A stretch of 64,000 bases of DNA from Eutreptiella sp. 'Long Island Sound 2002' (lineage: Eukaryota; Euglenozoa; Euglenophyceae; Eutreptiales; Eutreptiaceae), in NCBI GenBank assembly GCA_964036045.1, contig OZ038381.1, positions 153,716,352-153,780,351 on the forward strand. Reading direction: 5' to 3'. How positions within the stretch are numbered: the first letter of the stretch is position 1; each line of letters starts with the position of its first letter. The notes beneath the pieces were generated by a model. The model was not told the origin of the DNA. It saw only the letters and a list, made by a program, of their open reading frames with translations, and did not search any database. Both the position numbers and the translations under genes were made by a program. Below, one piece after another: positions 53,327 through 64,000 of this stretch.

Positions 53327-56300
53327 GGTGTGTGCCCTGTGCACCACGTAAGCGACACGCAAACGAGCCACCGGACAAAAAAGGATCCTAGACAAGGAGG
53401 CAGCAAAAGCAACAGAACATAACGCCCGTTCCCTTGGAAACGAAGGATTTGGGGGCACTGCGAGAGTCTATGCGTCTGGATTTCAGCGATGAACACAAAT
53501 TTTGTTTCCTAATTAGCGCACGAGACACGCCGAGACACGCCTGTGGGCGCATAATTCTTGTGGCCATGATTGATCTGAGGCCCAAAGGCTCTGACTTATC
53601 TGGCCACCCGGAGGCATAGGCCAACACAAACCACGTGAGAAAGTAAGCGACATGAAAAGTATAGCGGCAGCCCTGCCAGATACACGCTGCCTACATGCTA
53701 CAACTGTTGGGGGCAGGCTCCAGCCTGTGAAGGCACGCATGCAAATTTGTTTCTGTCTGGCCATGATCCGTATTTCATGTATCTTTGCAATTTAAAACAT
53801 TCTTTATCATTTTGGGCTGCTGGATGAGGGAGCGCCTCCTCAGGGGGTTGCTTGTGAGAAGCGGCCCCGAACAGGGACAGGGGTGGCTAGAAAAGCGGAC
53901 CTGCATGGAGAGAGAGAGAGAGAGGAAGGTCAGGGCAGTTGTGTTCAGGCGGGGGGTCACAACACCCTGAGGAGAGGCTAATTACTGCAGTCTGCCCTGC
54001 AGCGCGAAACGTAGGGCTGCAGAAAAGATTGAGCACCAGCAGTCGTGATGAAAAAGAATCTGATTTCCCAGTGCATGCGGGTGTAGCGTTTGCAACTGGA
54101 TAATACCGGGGTGTCAACAAATTCAGGATCAAGTCCCGGACGCTGTAGCTGTGCAGCATGGTCTTCTCCCGCTCGCCTTGCTGGGTGCATCCGTTTGGGG
54201 TGTGTTTTGGTATTGGGGTGCGGGTTGTGGCGTGAATGAGGTGCATGGGGTCTATGCATGGTGCAGGGTCCAGGGGGCCGGATCATCTTCCAGCCTTGGC
54301 CAGACTATTCGCTTCCCCATTCCCGGCCACTTGTACCTGCGAGGGTAGTTTTGCAGATTGAATCATCCTGCCAGGGCTGTCCAATTCCTGTAATAGTGCT
54401 TCACGGCGCTCTAAGTTGGGCACCAGGCCGCAGGAGCTGTGCCACCTAGGACTTTATCGCATTGTGCCGAATCCAAAGCTCCACAGACGTTGTACTGGGA
54501 GCCCTTGCACATTTCTGTTTTACTGTTGCTGTGGAGTTGCAGCGCACACAACGTGGCTTGTCGTTCTGGAGTGTTGTCAGTCTGCCAAGAAGGAAAATTG
54601 CTATGGTGGCGCCACCATCACGCAGATGCCGTATGCTGCTGCTGCCTGGCCCCTTCTTCTGCTGAGCTGAGCTGAAGATCCAATGAAATCGTGTGCTGTG
54701 AGTTGAAGCAGGATCTCCTCCGGGTCAACTGCCACTTGGAGTTTGTTTTCCCAATGTTGTTGCGTCTTTGCTTCTGCCTTGGTGGGCGGCCACAAAATAC
54801 AGTCAAATCATAGAGCAGGACTACAGTGCAGAAGAGATCTCCAATTGTAGGTGCTCAGTCCCAATATATCCACAGCTCCCAATCATCTGCCCTGATATGT
54901 ACAAGCTCAGCTCTTCTTGTGTCTCCTTTGCTCCTATTTCGGGCATTCCCTCACTATGGCTTCCTGTAATTCTGGTGTCCTTGCTTTGTCTGCCTCAAGG
55001 CGGGGTGCGTGCCATGCATGTGCAAATCGATCACTTGTGGGCAACAAGCCTTGCCTGTCCTGTTCTACCAAACCTGTGCCTCGAAAACACGTCCATGCAT
55101 GCCACAGTACTCGTGAGTTCCCAGTTCCAAATTGTGGCTTACGACCTTGATCCATAGATATTTGTACCGTGGGCTTGTTGTACCCAAAAAGTCCAACAAT
55201 TGGTGTGTGTGTGTGTGTGTGTGTGTGACGCCCAAATAATTCAATCAAAGCTCAAACTGCGAGGTTCAACATTCCTACGTTCCCTACAAGACATCAGCGA
55301 AACCATGCGTCCAGTGTTCGTCCGACCTCACTGGCAGGCCATCCACCAGCACACTGATTCACAGCTTCGGAGTGTGCAGGCAAATTCAGGAGCAGCAACG
55401 CAAGCAGGCCCCAGCACCACTCATGCAACCCCCACAGCAAACTGTGTGCCAACCAGGTTATCCGCGGAAACTGGACTCGGTGTGATTGATGGAGTCACAC
55501 GTGAGTAAAAATGGAAGAAGCGGGGCTCAGCATCAAAAACCTGGCCACCCTAGAGTATATTGAGGACGCCGAGGTGTGCACCGGGGGTGAAGGGCGTGCC
55601 CTCTCGGGGCTGCTTACTATCATGGGCCGTGGCCCCGGCGATTGGGATGACTGAACAAAACACTCAACATAAAACAGACCGGCTGTCATTTCCGGGAACT
55701 CCCTTGGCACACAGGATGACCATGACACTTTCATACGGTGCTCCGCCAACTGGTGGACACACTGCATGGTTGGCAGTCCAATGTCGACCGACTAAGGCAC
55801 TGTGGCCCATCCCTGGGTCTCCCAAGAGGATAAAAAAAAAGCGAAATATTCGCAATATTGACCGACGAACAGACTACATGCAGCTCCACATGCTGGGGGA
55901 CAATGTCCAATACCTTTGCCACTGCTTGCTTTTCCCCATCCCCTGCTCCCAAGGCTCTCCGTAGCACCCGTAATGAGTTTCTTGGGTGGTCCTCCCCAAA
56001 ACTGAAGCCGTATACCACCAAGCCCCCGTCCTGCCGGCCATGTACCCATGCCCGTAGCGAGGGAATTGTTGCGGTCCGCTCAAGTCCTTGGTGGTTGGTG
56101 GCCGTGGCCAAGAGCAATCTGCTGTTGCATGAGTGTGTTGGAAGATGGTGGCAGCCTTCAGGGGACATAGGCATTCTGCCTTGATCCGATTGGGGCCCAA
56201 CTTGTAGCAATGTGGGCCGTTGTTGATAAGCCATGCTACTTATTCGCGATGATCTAAAAGTGCGGATGGAGGATTCAGGATTCAAGTGCTGGCTAATAAA

Positions 56301-57623
56301 GAGAATCCACAAACGACATTGTTTCCCAGAGATAGCAAGGCGATGGCCATGAAGGTTGGAATCCGCTTTGGAGTGTGTGACAACCCACGTTCCGATTTGT
56401 TGCATTGTGAATGTACATGACGTCTGCTAATTCCCCATCATCATAATCCATCATCCACCAATAACAAAGAACGTGTAGGAAAACAGGATGAAAATGGGTG
56501 AAAATGGGTGGCAATTGAAATGTGCCACATCCTCAATGCACAAGAAGCATAAAAAACCTGTTATGGAACAACAAACTTGTGAAAAAGGGCCAAACCTAGG
56601 GTTCCAGTAGTTGCCGGCATACAAAAGTTTGCACTGCGTGCAAGGCATTCCCTTTGGCTAGCCCTCCTTTACTTGGTGACGAGAGGTTAGGGGTAAAAGG
56701 GGAGGGAGCAGGGGGTAGGTCTGTGGGGGGGCATGACGCCTGCATGGAGTGCTGTCTGAAGTTGGTGGCGCCTTTTGGCGTCTCGCTAATTACCCCTGCC
56801 CTTTCCTTGAACCCTTTCTCTTTGTGTGTGGGGGGAGGGTCGGGGCGGGGGGGGAGGGGGGTCGTGCCGACTATCAGGGTTAGGGTCGCCAACTACCTAT
56901 GAGGCGCGAAGCGCTGTACGGCACCAGGACCGGGGCCAACAGTTGGGCCCAGGCCCTGAAAATCAGACCAAAGAGGCGCACAGCGCCGTAATGTATGAGG
57001 GTCAGGGCCACCGGTTGGGCCCCAAACCCCTCGTTGTTGAGGCGGTCACTGCCCATTCCATCTCAAAGGGCCATCAATGTGTCGCATACTGCCACGCAAT
57101 GCATGTGCAGGCGCGCATGGGGCTTTCCATTGCATGACAGGAGCCGCCAGCCAATGCCACTGGGGGGCTTCAAAGGCAGAAGAAATGCTGAATCATGCAC
57201 ACCCTCCCTCCTATTCACAAGGGGTTGGTACCACAAAAAGGACCCATCTCTCGAATTTGGGTGACGGAACACTAAGAGAGCTATGACCCGCCAGGAGTTC
57301 GGTCGAGCTGTGGCCTGAGGCTGCAACGGACATTTTTACAGACATCTCAAACCAAATGTGCGATCTGCGGCCTGACAGCCCAAACAGACCCAGTGAGCAC
57401 CAGCAATGGAGCCGTGTACCATGACCAGCAACGGCGGGCAGGCGTATTGGGGATGCGCATACTGCCAATCCAAACACCAGCCTGCACATTGCAAACCCCA
57501 CATTCTGGGGTGCAGCCCCTTTCAAGGTCTGTCTTCAGACCCCTCGGGGGGGGGGGGGGGTTCTCGACTGAGGCACGCCCATTCCCTTTCCCCACCTTGG
57601 CATGGGAACCCTCACTCAACTCA
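53327..57623. other. Intergenic DNA between the two host genes
   Basis: Mostly no supported gene. It contains (GA)n at 53908-53924, (TG)n at 55203-55227 and a 72-bp-period duplication at 56901-57030 (GAGGCGC...GGTTGGGCCC). A minus-strand frame near 56080-55880 (VHGRQDGGLVVYGFSFGEDH) sits after a possible splice acceptor and before GTATTG, and could be an exon of an unknown gene. A short plus-strand frame is listed separately. Confidence 0.5.
55511..55654 (+). CDS. Short hypothetical ORF (47 aa)
   Basis: ATG at 55511 begins MEEAGLSIKNLATLEYIEDA and ends GRGPGDWDD before TGA. The codon use is balanced and the peptide acidic, unlike the composition-driven frames around it. The ATG follows a CACAC|GTGAGT donor-like site, so the frame may instead be intronic. 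No family is recognised. Confidence 0.25.
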   Translation: MEEAGLSIKNLATLEYIEDAEVCTGGEGRALSGLLTIMGRGPGDWDD

Positions 57624-58811
57624 TTACAAAAAACAACAACACGTCGGCCTCCCGCAGGGGGGCTCTGCAACCGCCATCTGTACCCAGCGCCCCAAAGCAG
57701 CCGAGTACATGTCCATCGCCCATGCGCCCCGCTCCGCACACCCCATGACCACCACCGCATCCTCCACAACCGCAGCTGCAACACGCCCCATCACCAGACG
57801 CCTCGGCAGTGGCGGTGGAGTTGCCCAGCCACCCGTTTCAGGGTCATACAGCTCCACAACATCGGACGACTCAGAGCAACCGCAGCTCAACACCACCGCC
57901 TTCCCATTGAAACCGACGACGGTCGTATCCCACCGCGGCGTCGGCATGTCCGGCAGCGCAGTCCAGACCGCCGGCGCGCCCCCCGGCGGCGACGCAAACA
58001 CGTCCGCCACCGGCGCGCTCTGGCACGCAGGGCTGAACAGTTCGGAGTCCCCAAACACATACCATCGCCCGCGGATCTCACACGACGTGAAGGCAAACCC
58101 GACGCTGGGGGTCTGCACCGGATGCCAGCGCTTCTGCACAAAGTCCCACGCGTAGACAAACTCGTCGTCGGTGAACAGGTCGAGGCCCGAGGCCACGAGG
58201 CGCCCGGCGACGTGATGGAGCCGGGGGTTGCGTAACGGGACGGGGACAGTGGCCACGTAGGACCAGCGGCCCGTGCCCGGGTCGAGCCTGTGGATGGCCT
58301 TGGCATAAAAGAGGCCGTGACTGGCGGCGGACTCATCGCCGTCGTCACTGTCATTGCCACTGGCACCGTCCGGGGGCCCCGCGGTGTTGTGATGGTCCGA
58401 AGCGTCGCTCTCGTCGTGGCAGTGTAACTCCTCTTCGTACGGCCGCATGGCGGCAACGCACAGAAAGCCCCCAATCCCACAGCACGTCGCGGGCCGCCAA
58501 CCCCGTGGCATGACATGCAGGTCCCAGGCACGGCTGTCTACGCTGTAGATGGCCACTGCATCCCCCCCGACTGCAGCAAACCAAGTTTGCGTGCGAGCCG
58601 CCTTACACAAACCCTCGATGCCGTAGTACTCGGCCTCACGCCGCACAGCATTGCGCTGCACTGCACTGCGGGGCAGAAGCACTGTGCCTTCCCGCAAATA
58701 ATCCAAAATAAGGCCAAACCAGCGGCTGTCTCTGTCTACAAATACATATCCATCACCGTTCACTTCAGATGGGAAATCCTCGGATGCCAACACGGAGAAC
58801 AAATGCGGACC
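57624..58811 (-). CDS. BTB(T1)-Kelch protein, exon 2
   Basis: The exon starts at 58811 after CATTGACAG with GPHLFSVLASEDFPSE and continues DGYVFVDRDSRWFGLILDYL and REGTVLLPRSAV, the second half of a KCTD-type BTB/T1 domain. From residue ~165 a Kelch-repeat propeller follows. Visible blades include AVAIYSVDSRAWDLHVMP, LDPGTGRWSYVATVPV, YAWDFVQKRWHPVQTP, VWTALPDMPTPRWDTTVVGF and VELYDPETGGWATPPPLP. An acidic His/Asp-rich loop (SDDGDESAASHG) interrupts blade two. The stop is at 57624-57626. T1-BTB domains oligomerise and often recruit Cullin-3, with Kelch as substrate receptor. The whole protein is 474 residues, very GC-rich, and intact. Confidence 0.8.
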   Translation of the reverse strand, partial: GPHLFSVLASEDFPSEVNGDGYVFVDRDSRWFGLILDYLREGTVLLPRSAVQRNAVRREAEYYGIEGLCKAARTQTWFAAVGGDAVAIYSVDSRAWDLHVMPRGWRPATCCGIGGFLCVAAMRPYEEELHCHDESDASDHHNTAGPPDGASGNDSDDGDESAASHGLFYAKAIHRLDPGTGRWSYVATVPVPLRNPRLHHVAGRLVASGLDLFTDDEFVYAWDFVQKRWHPVQTPSVGFAFTSCEIRGRWYVFGDSELFSPACQSAPVADVFASPPGGAPAVWTALPDMPTPRWDTTVVGFNGKAVVLSCGCSESSDVVELYDPETGGWATPPPLPRRLVMGRVAAAVVEDAVVVMGCAERGAWAMDMYSAALGRWVQMAVAEPPCGRPTCCCFL

Positions 58812-59167
58812 CTGTCAATGAGCACAGGCATGGGGATGGGCATGGGGACGGGCATGGGATAGAGTTATGGGTTGGGAATGCATATGCATAGGCACGGGCA
58901 CGAGGATGGGCATGGGGCCGGGGGGCAGGCATGAATATGGACATTGGCATGAACATGGAGATGGGCAGGCACATGGGCTCGGGCATAGACATGCACACAC
59001 ACGGGGGTGTGGGCAGGAGCATTGGGACTGGGCTTGAGTATGGGCGTGGGCATGGCACAGGCATGGGCCCGGGCATGGGTGTGAGCAAGGGCATGGGCGT
59101 GGGCAAGAGGGGGGCATAGAACTGAGCATGGGACATTGGCATGTGTTATTGACGTTGGAATTGACAC
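58812..59167 (-). other. Intron of the BTB-Kelch gene, mostly a G-rich minisatellite
   Basis: The 356-bp intron begins GTGTCA and ends CATTGACAG on the minus strand and joins exons in phase 0. About 58820-59110 is an irregular tandem of GGGCATGGGN and related 6-12-bp units on the plus strand (for example GATGGGCATGGGGACGGGCA). The runs of three or four G with short spacers fit G-quadruplex motifs on the template strand. Confidence 0.75.
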
Positions 59168-59404
59168 CTGCATCTTCAAAGTGTCGACGGATGTGTGGAA
59201 ATGAGCCCCACCCACGTCCATGTACCGGCATTCGGCCTGTCTTTGATTGATGTCCCGCGCATCTTCACACGAGTTTTGGAACGAAAGCTTCGCATGCTGC
59301 AAGCAGAGCTCATGCTGTGCTATGGCAGTGGCGAGCGCATTTGTGAATGTGAGGCAGGCACTCAGGGCGGCCTCCACATTTGTTTGAGGCGCGTTGGGGA
59401 TCAT
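59168..59404 (-). CDS. BTB(T1)-Kelch protein, exon 1
   Basis: ATG at 59404 starts MIPNAPQTNVEAALSACLTF. A 60-residue helical leader rich in Ala and Gln precedes YMDVGGAHFHTSVDTLKMQ, the characteristic first strand and helix of a T1-type BTB domain (VGGxxFxTSxxTL). The exon ends at 59168 with CAG before GTGTCA. The join to exon 2 restores the expected continuation GPHLFSVL. Upstream in frame a TGA lies at 59423-59425, so 59404 is the only good start in this exon. No promoter motif is obvious. Confidence 0.72.
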
Positions 59405-62030
59405 GACCCACAAATTCTTGGATCAGCAGAACACTGTAAACAAATGCAAAAGCGATCTTTTTGGTCCGTTTTTGTGATCTGTTGCCTGAATGCATGAAGT
59501 AATGCAGACAGCAGCCACGGACACAGACACACATGCCACGTCGCCTTACTAGTTTGTTGTGAAACGGCACACTCATCAAGGTGACCTCAGAGGGTCTTTG
59601 CACCCGCAGAAAAGGCCCAAAATGTGCAATGGACCGTGCACTGGCTGGCCAACAGCAAGCACCGCACAACGGTGCCCCACTCCCTCCCTGGAGGCCGCTC
59701 GCCAAGTGACAGTCCCTTGCTATCCCCCGGGGAACGGCACCACAACCTTGCACAAACATCGGGGTGCACAGAAATTGCAGTGAAACACAATGAGGGCAGG
59801 TGTGCAATGCATAAAAAGGGCATCCACATGCTCCACTGTCAATGTGAGGTAACTCACTCCAGATTTGTCCACAGGCCCCATCTGGGTCGTTTGGTAGGAT
59901 GGTCTGTAGTCCAGGCCACTTATTGTACTTCGCATTTTGTTGAGGGCTGACTCCTGCATATTTGGATTTTCCACATGGAAATGCACAAGTTTACACACCT
60001 TCACTTTTGGCTGAAATGACTCTATGTTAGACAGCATGACAAATCTTGTTGGTGGGCTCACTGATGCCCAACTGTGATGGGAATGCTTTTATTATTTTTC
60101 AACTTATGCCCATGCCTGCTTTGTATTGAACAATCATCTGGGACTTGGTGCGGTGCTGCCGCAGTCTGCCATCCCCGAGGTAGGTGTGGCCATGGGGTCA
60201 GTGATGTTTTCAACAGACCATGCAAGGGCTTCATACTGCGAGGGGTTAGGGCAGGTAGCCCACTGCCTTGCTATGTAGCTAACCCTGACTTGTGAGCACG
60301 TGCCCCTCTGTGGTTGTTGCGGTGGTGGTGGTGGTGGTGGGGAGGGTTGCCAGCTATCCACGAGTGGACGGGTCCAACCTCAAGGAGTCATGGGCTAGCG
60401 ACACCCACCCCCCCCACCACCTGCCCGCCACTTTTTGTAAGACAGGGCACCCATTTTTCACCGTTTTAGAATCCATCATGGCAACATTGCTTCTGGTTTT
60501 TGGCAAACATGCCAAAAAGGGGGGGGTGTGGGCTAGGCTGGGCTAGGGTGGGAGGGGGGGGGGGGGGGGGCTAGGCTGCTGCTGCCTATTGGGGTGGGTT
60601 TTCACCTTGCTGGTGCACAGCTTTTTTGAGCAACAGCAAGCACAAGAAATCCAGCTAGTGGACAAAACCTCACAAAACACCTTGGGCAATGGCACAAACC
60701 AAGCCAAAGAGGTAAGGAAAACTTCGGTGACATGTTGATCTGCTATCTCCCCTGCACACCCAAAGCATTGATTGCACACCAATGGAAGCTGAAACGTTTG
60801 CCCGACGCCCGGCATCCAAATCAATGTTACAACCATCTATCCCAATACTCTACCCTTGTCATACCGAGCTTGGGTTGCCCTTTTCACAAAAGCAAAAGCA
60901 CAAGTCATTCATGCATGATTGGAAGAAGCGGTGGTAGGGGAGTGTAATGACAATATCAACCTCTCTTGGAATCATTGCTTGCTCTGTTGGGCACTAAAAT
61001 AAGTGCCCCAATCCCATTGTGCTAGGTTGGGTCAGAAAACCCCATACAGACACATGCTCCCATACGGTTCAAGGTGGGACAGTGAAGAAGGAAACTTTGC
61101 GTGTCGCGCTTGACGCGCTAACATTCCCTCATTGCAGCAGAATCAAGAACTTTTGCCAATCTAATGCACTGTGCAACCACATCCAGTTTCTTTAGCCGTG
61201 ACCCTGTTGATGTTACAAAGCACAACTACCATGTACGGTACTTACTTGGACAGCCTTGAATCAAAACCACATCATCTCTTTGATCACACGTGTAAAGGGC
61301 AAATGTCCGCAAATTCACCTGAACAATTTTTTCAATGGAAACACTACCCATCCCCTTGGGGTCTTGCTGTTTCAGGGTTTACAAAGCGGTGGGGACTGCC
61401 TTGGCTCAGTAAAGCATTCTGATCGGGGAGAATCACACACACTATGTTTTGAACCTCCACTTACTCTAGTAGTCTCACGTTGTGAAAAATCTTGAAAGGG
61501 GGGGGTGCTGGTACTTCTGGTCGGACAAACATTTTGCACTATGTGCCTAGGTATCACCTTGGACAAATGTAAGTGGGCAAGAAGTGTGATATTTGTGCAA
61601 ATGAACTTCAAGGCATTTCCAATGACGTTTGAGGCACACAGGGCGAAATTTGAGGCGCTTAGGATGATGAAGGCATTTTATACAAAATCTCCAAGAAAAC
61701 ACCCAAAGCAATTGGCATGTCTTGTCCAAGGATTGTGTTTGTGCACTGTCAATGCTATCCAAATTCACACCTGCAGCTGTTTTTATGCAGCATATTGCCC
61801 GCTTTCACCCTTAATTTCTTTGCATTGCACACAGTTCGTAGGGTGGAGAAAAGAATGGGCATTCGGTTGTAGATGCAGTGCATATGTGGAGTGGCGGCAA
61901 CCAACAAGCTGGCAAGCTTTAATTCTGAACTAGTACTGCTCGGCCTCAACACCAGGGGCGACATCATCAGCCTCAGGGAGTGTGGGCAATCCTAATAGTG
62001 TCATGCAGCATTCCCAGGTACAGCAGCCTG

Positions 62031-62190
62031 TGCGCAAACTATGTCACCATGTCACCAGTGGCAGCTGTCGCAATTGTGGCAGCCTGCGAACTGTGTTCAG
62101 TAGTATCCTGTGCGCAAACTATGTCACCACGTCACCAGTGGCAGCTGTCGCAACTGTGGCAGCCTGCCAACTGTGTTCAGTAGTATCCTG
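62031..62190. repeat. Exact-period tandem duplication (80 bp x 2)
   Basis: TGCGCAAACTATGTCACC starts both copies (62031 and 62111) and each ends CAGTAGTATCCTG. Only a few substitutions separate them, so the duplication is young. Confidence 0.85.
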
Positions 62191-62455
62191 ACATGCAGAA
62201 AATTGTTTTTCGGTGTCCCCCACGGGGGGGACGTCTCCTTGCTTCTGTACGCGACTCCCCCCCCCCCAGTAGAAGTGGGCCGAAGGCCCCCGGGGGGGGG
62301 CATTGGAGGGGGGGGGTTCAGGGAGGGGCGATGGGGGGGGGGGGCGGTCGGGAGGGTCAGTTGGGGGGGGGGGGGGTCCAGGTGGGGCAATTTGGGGTGG
62401 TGGGGGGGGGGGCACAGGCTCCCGTTACCTCCCCTTGCCCTCCCTCTGGGGTGAG

Positions 62456-62482
62456 AGCTAGGGCTAGGGTTAGGGCTAGGGT
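62456..62482 (+). repeat. Interstitial telomere-like repeat
   Basis: GAGCTAGGGCTAGGGTTAGG continues with GCTAGGGT: four degenerate CTAGGG/TTAGGG units. Single units recur near 56868. It may be a relic of telomeric DNA or simple G-rich sequence. Confidence 0.4.
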
Positions 62483-62551
62483 CACCGAGCTGGTGGAACC
62501 AGTCTTGGTTTTATAACCCTTTTTAGTGTCCAGGGTGGACCTACCAGGTTT

Positions 62552-62585
62552 AGCAGCAGCAAGCAGCAAGCAGCAAGCAGCAAGC

Positions 62586-62616
<31 letters not shown>

Positions 62617-62622
62617 GCAGCA
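62552..62622 (+). repeat. AGC/AGCA microsatellite
   Basis: About 70 bp of mixed AGC and AGCA units. The related word CAGCAGCAAGCAGCAGGAG closes both long LTRs at 21190 and 27880. Confidence 0.8.
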
Positions 62623-64000
62623 CGCGCGAAATGGCTAAAAATCAGAACTCCGTCGTGGTGCTTTGGATTTGGTTGAAATTTTGGTGCATGATACCTATGG
62701 GTGTGAAGTACAATCACACAAAGTTTGAGCGAGAAACTCGACGGTGGCGACCGGCAACGGGCTTCGCGGGTAGCGCACCCAGGTTTCAAAATCTGTCAAA
62801 AATGACCAGAAAATGCCATTTTTGGGTAGTTACAGTTGCCTAGCATGTCCTTGTAGGGGGGAATTGGCACGGAAACCAATGTAGATGTTGAACGAACACC
62901 TTTGGTCACTGTCTAGTGGGGTTCACACCCAAGTAGTGGGCCCAATGACCTCTTTTTGGGCCCATTTTCGACACATTTTAGCCCCTATAAGTTCCCAACC
63001 ACCCTCCATTTATTTCTTCGACGCCTGAACTCCGACAACCCTCGCCTAACCCCCCACCCTCGCCGTACCCGAATGTGCATGGCTTGAGTCCTGTAGCATC
63101 TGCCCGCAAAGCCCCTCTTACCTGCTACCGGCCATTGTGGTGGCGGGGGCCATCGCACTCAAGCAAGGCATCAATGAATCATCACGTGCCTAATGCATAT
63201 GAAACGGGATCGCGGTGAACCGAAAGCCGATTGTAGTTTGTTTTCTTCGTGTCCTTAGAATGGTTGTGTATTGGTATAATATGTTGTGCTCATCCTTTTG
63301 CACTTGTGGATGTCACCTTGTACTAGGTATTTTTCCTTGGCGGGGAACGGGATTCGCAAGTGGCGGACCTCAGTTTCAAAAACTGCAGTTTAGGGTCAAA
63401 CACAGCCATTTTTGGGCCAAAAAAGCCCTAGAACACATTCAAAACGGCCAAACGAAGGGAAACGGTGGCTACACTCCATGTGCGGCTTGACTTCCCCGTG
63501 TCAACGAGCTCTTTGCCGCCCTCTAACTCCATGATATGTCCAGGAAACGGCCTAAACAGGCCCCCAGAAGCTCCAAATGCCGACAGCCACAAACCAAGAA
63601 TAGGCCATATCTTTGGCTACATGGCTCAAAATGCGATTCCGAGGGCACCTACTCCACCCACAACCCCCCACTTTTTGTGGTTTCCACCCCTCAGAATTGC
63701 CCAAAGGGACGCCTAGACCCCAATGCCTAGGCCCACTAGGCTGCGGCAAGCTGCAAGCTGAAGCCCAAACAGGTGGGTGCCCAAATGGGTCAACAGGGTC
63801 CAGTAGGGGCAAAAAGATGACTTTTCTCAAAAATGATCCTAGACCATGTGCGACGCTAAAACAAGTGTTTTTGGACCGTTTTGAGCTTGTGGTGGCCCAT
63901 TTTGGTACTCCGAAAATCCCAAAATGCCTTGAAACTGGGCTGTTTTGAGACCAAAAATGGGTCAAAAATGGGTCAAAAACGCATTTTTCCAGACCTCATC

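Larger units (their letters stand above)
59405..64000. other. Repeat-rich intergenic DNA, no supported gene
   Basis: No host gene or element is recognised. G17 lies at 60554-60570, and several G runs lie between 62220 and 62420. A related phrase (ACGGG[AC]TTCGC... TTTCAAAA, then GCCATTTTTGGG) occurs at about 62755 and 63350, marking a dispersed repeat. The last 500 bp are full of TTTTTGGG/CAAAAATGGG words. A 142-codon frame at 61505-61933 has no recognisable domain and is not called. Confidence 0.55.

Noticed and set aside
57393-58235. Long plus-strand frames of 250-280 codons opposite the Kelch exon
   Set aside because: They are antisense shadows of a GC-rich coding exon. The minus frame has BTB and Kelch motifs and splice sites, and the plus frames have none.
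58765-59413. Long Pro/Met/His-rich minus-strand frames over the minisatellite
   Set aside because: Only the first 79 codons are kept as exon 1. The rest is translation of the GGGCATGGG repeat, which is better explained as an intron joining two halves of a BTB domain.
61505-61933. 142-codon plus-strand frame
   Set aside because: Protein-like in places but no recognisable motif, no splice context and no neighbour to support it.
1-64000. CRISPR array or bacterial operon
   Set aside because: No regularly spaced identical short repeats with unique spacers and no run of close-set genes with ribosome-binding sites; introns and chromodomain retroelements show a eukaryotic nuclear origin.

Overview
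The window is nuclear DNA of a eukaryote, probably a unicellular alga or other protist. The reasons are GT-AG introns, chromodomain LTR retrotransposons, Penelope-like and piggyBac-like relics, tRNA-like Pol III boxes, and two intron-containing host genes. The species cannot be named from the sequence alone. Two halves differ sharply. Bases 1 to about 27900 are almost entirely retrotransposon and lack long G or C runs. From about 31 kb to the end the DNA is gene-poor, full of poly-G/poly-C tracts, tandem repeats and decayed mobile elements, and carries the two recognisable host genes.

Region 1 (1-27894) is a composite of Ty3/gypsy-like chromoviruses. Element 1 (gag, protease, a methyltransferase-like domain, RT, RNase H, integrase, chromodomain) enters at its primer-binding-like site at the left edge and ends in a 2.7-kb LTR (18501-21206). 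Its pol is split by a complete younger chromovirus, element 2 (4342-15110): 532-bp LTRs differing at 4 positions, 5-bp target duplication CTTAT, tRNA-iMet-type primer site, gag and pol in one frame separated by a single TAG, and one frameshift in RNase H. To the right of element 1's LTR lies element 3: the 3' part of a second pol without gag or protease (about 21240-24874), closed by a second 2.7-kb LTR (25140-27894). The composite abuts a minus-strand copia-like gag fragment (27905-28706).

Region 2 (28.7-47.9 kb) holds tRNA-like sequences, an internally deleted piggyBac-like transposon (about 29668-30825), a decayed Penelope-like RT (about 37.6-38.7 kb), a separate RT thumb fragment (45812-46387), a small inverted-repeat element with TTTACGGC/GCCGTAAA ends, minisatellites, and one unidentified minus-strand exon.

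Region 3 (47943-59404) carries two minus-strand host genes. The first is a four-exon PIG-L/LmbE-family deacetylase-like gene (53326 to 47943) with a 3.9-kb intron and lost catalytic aspartates. The second is a two-exon BTB(T1)-Kelch gene (59404 to 57624) whose 356-bp intron is mostly a G-rich minisatellite. The tail (59405-64000) shows no gene I can support.

Within the retroelements the parts fit standard Ty3/gypsy biology. The less usual points are the apparent use of leaky stop codons (UAG plus hairpin in element 2; UGA-CGG in element 1) for Gag-Pol expression, gag starting inside the LTR, a degenerate methyltransferase-like domain between protease and RT in both families, and a covarying hairpin array in the long LTRs.
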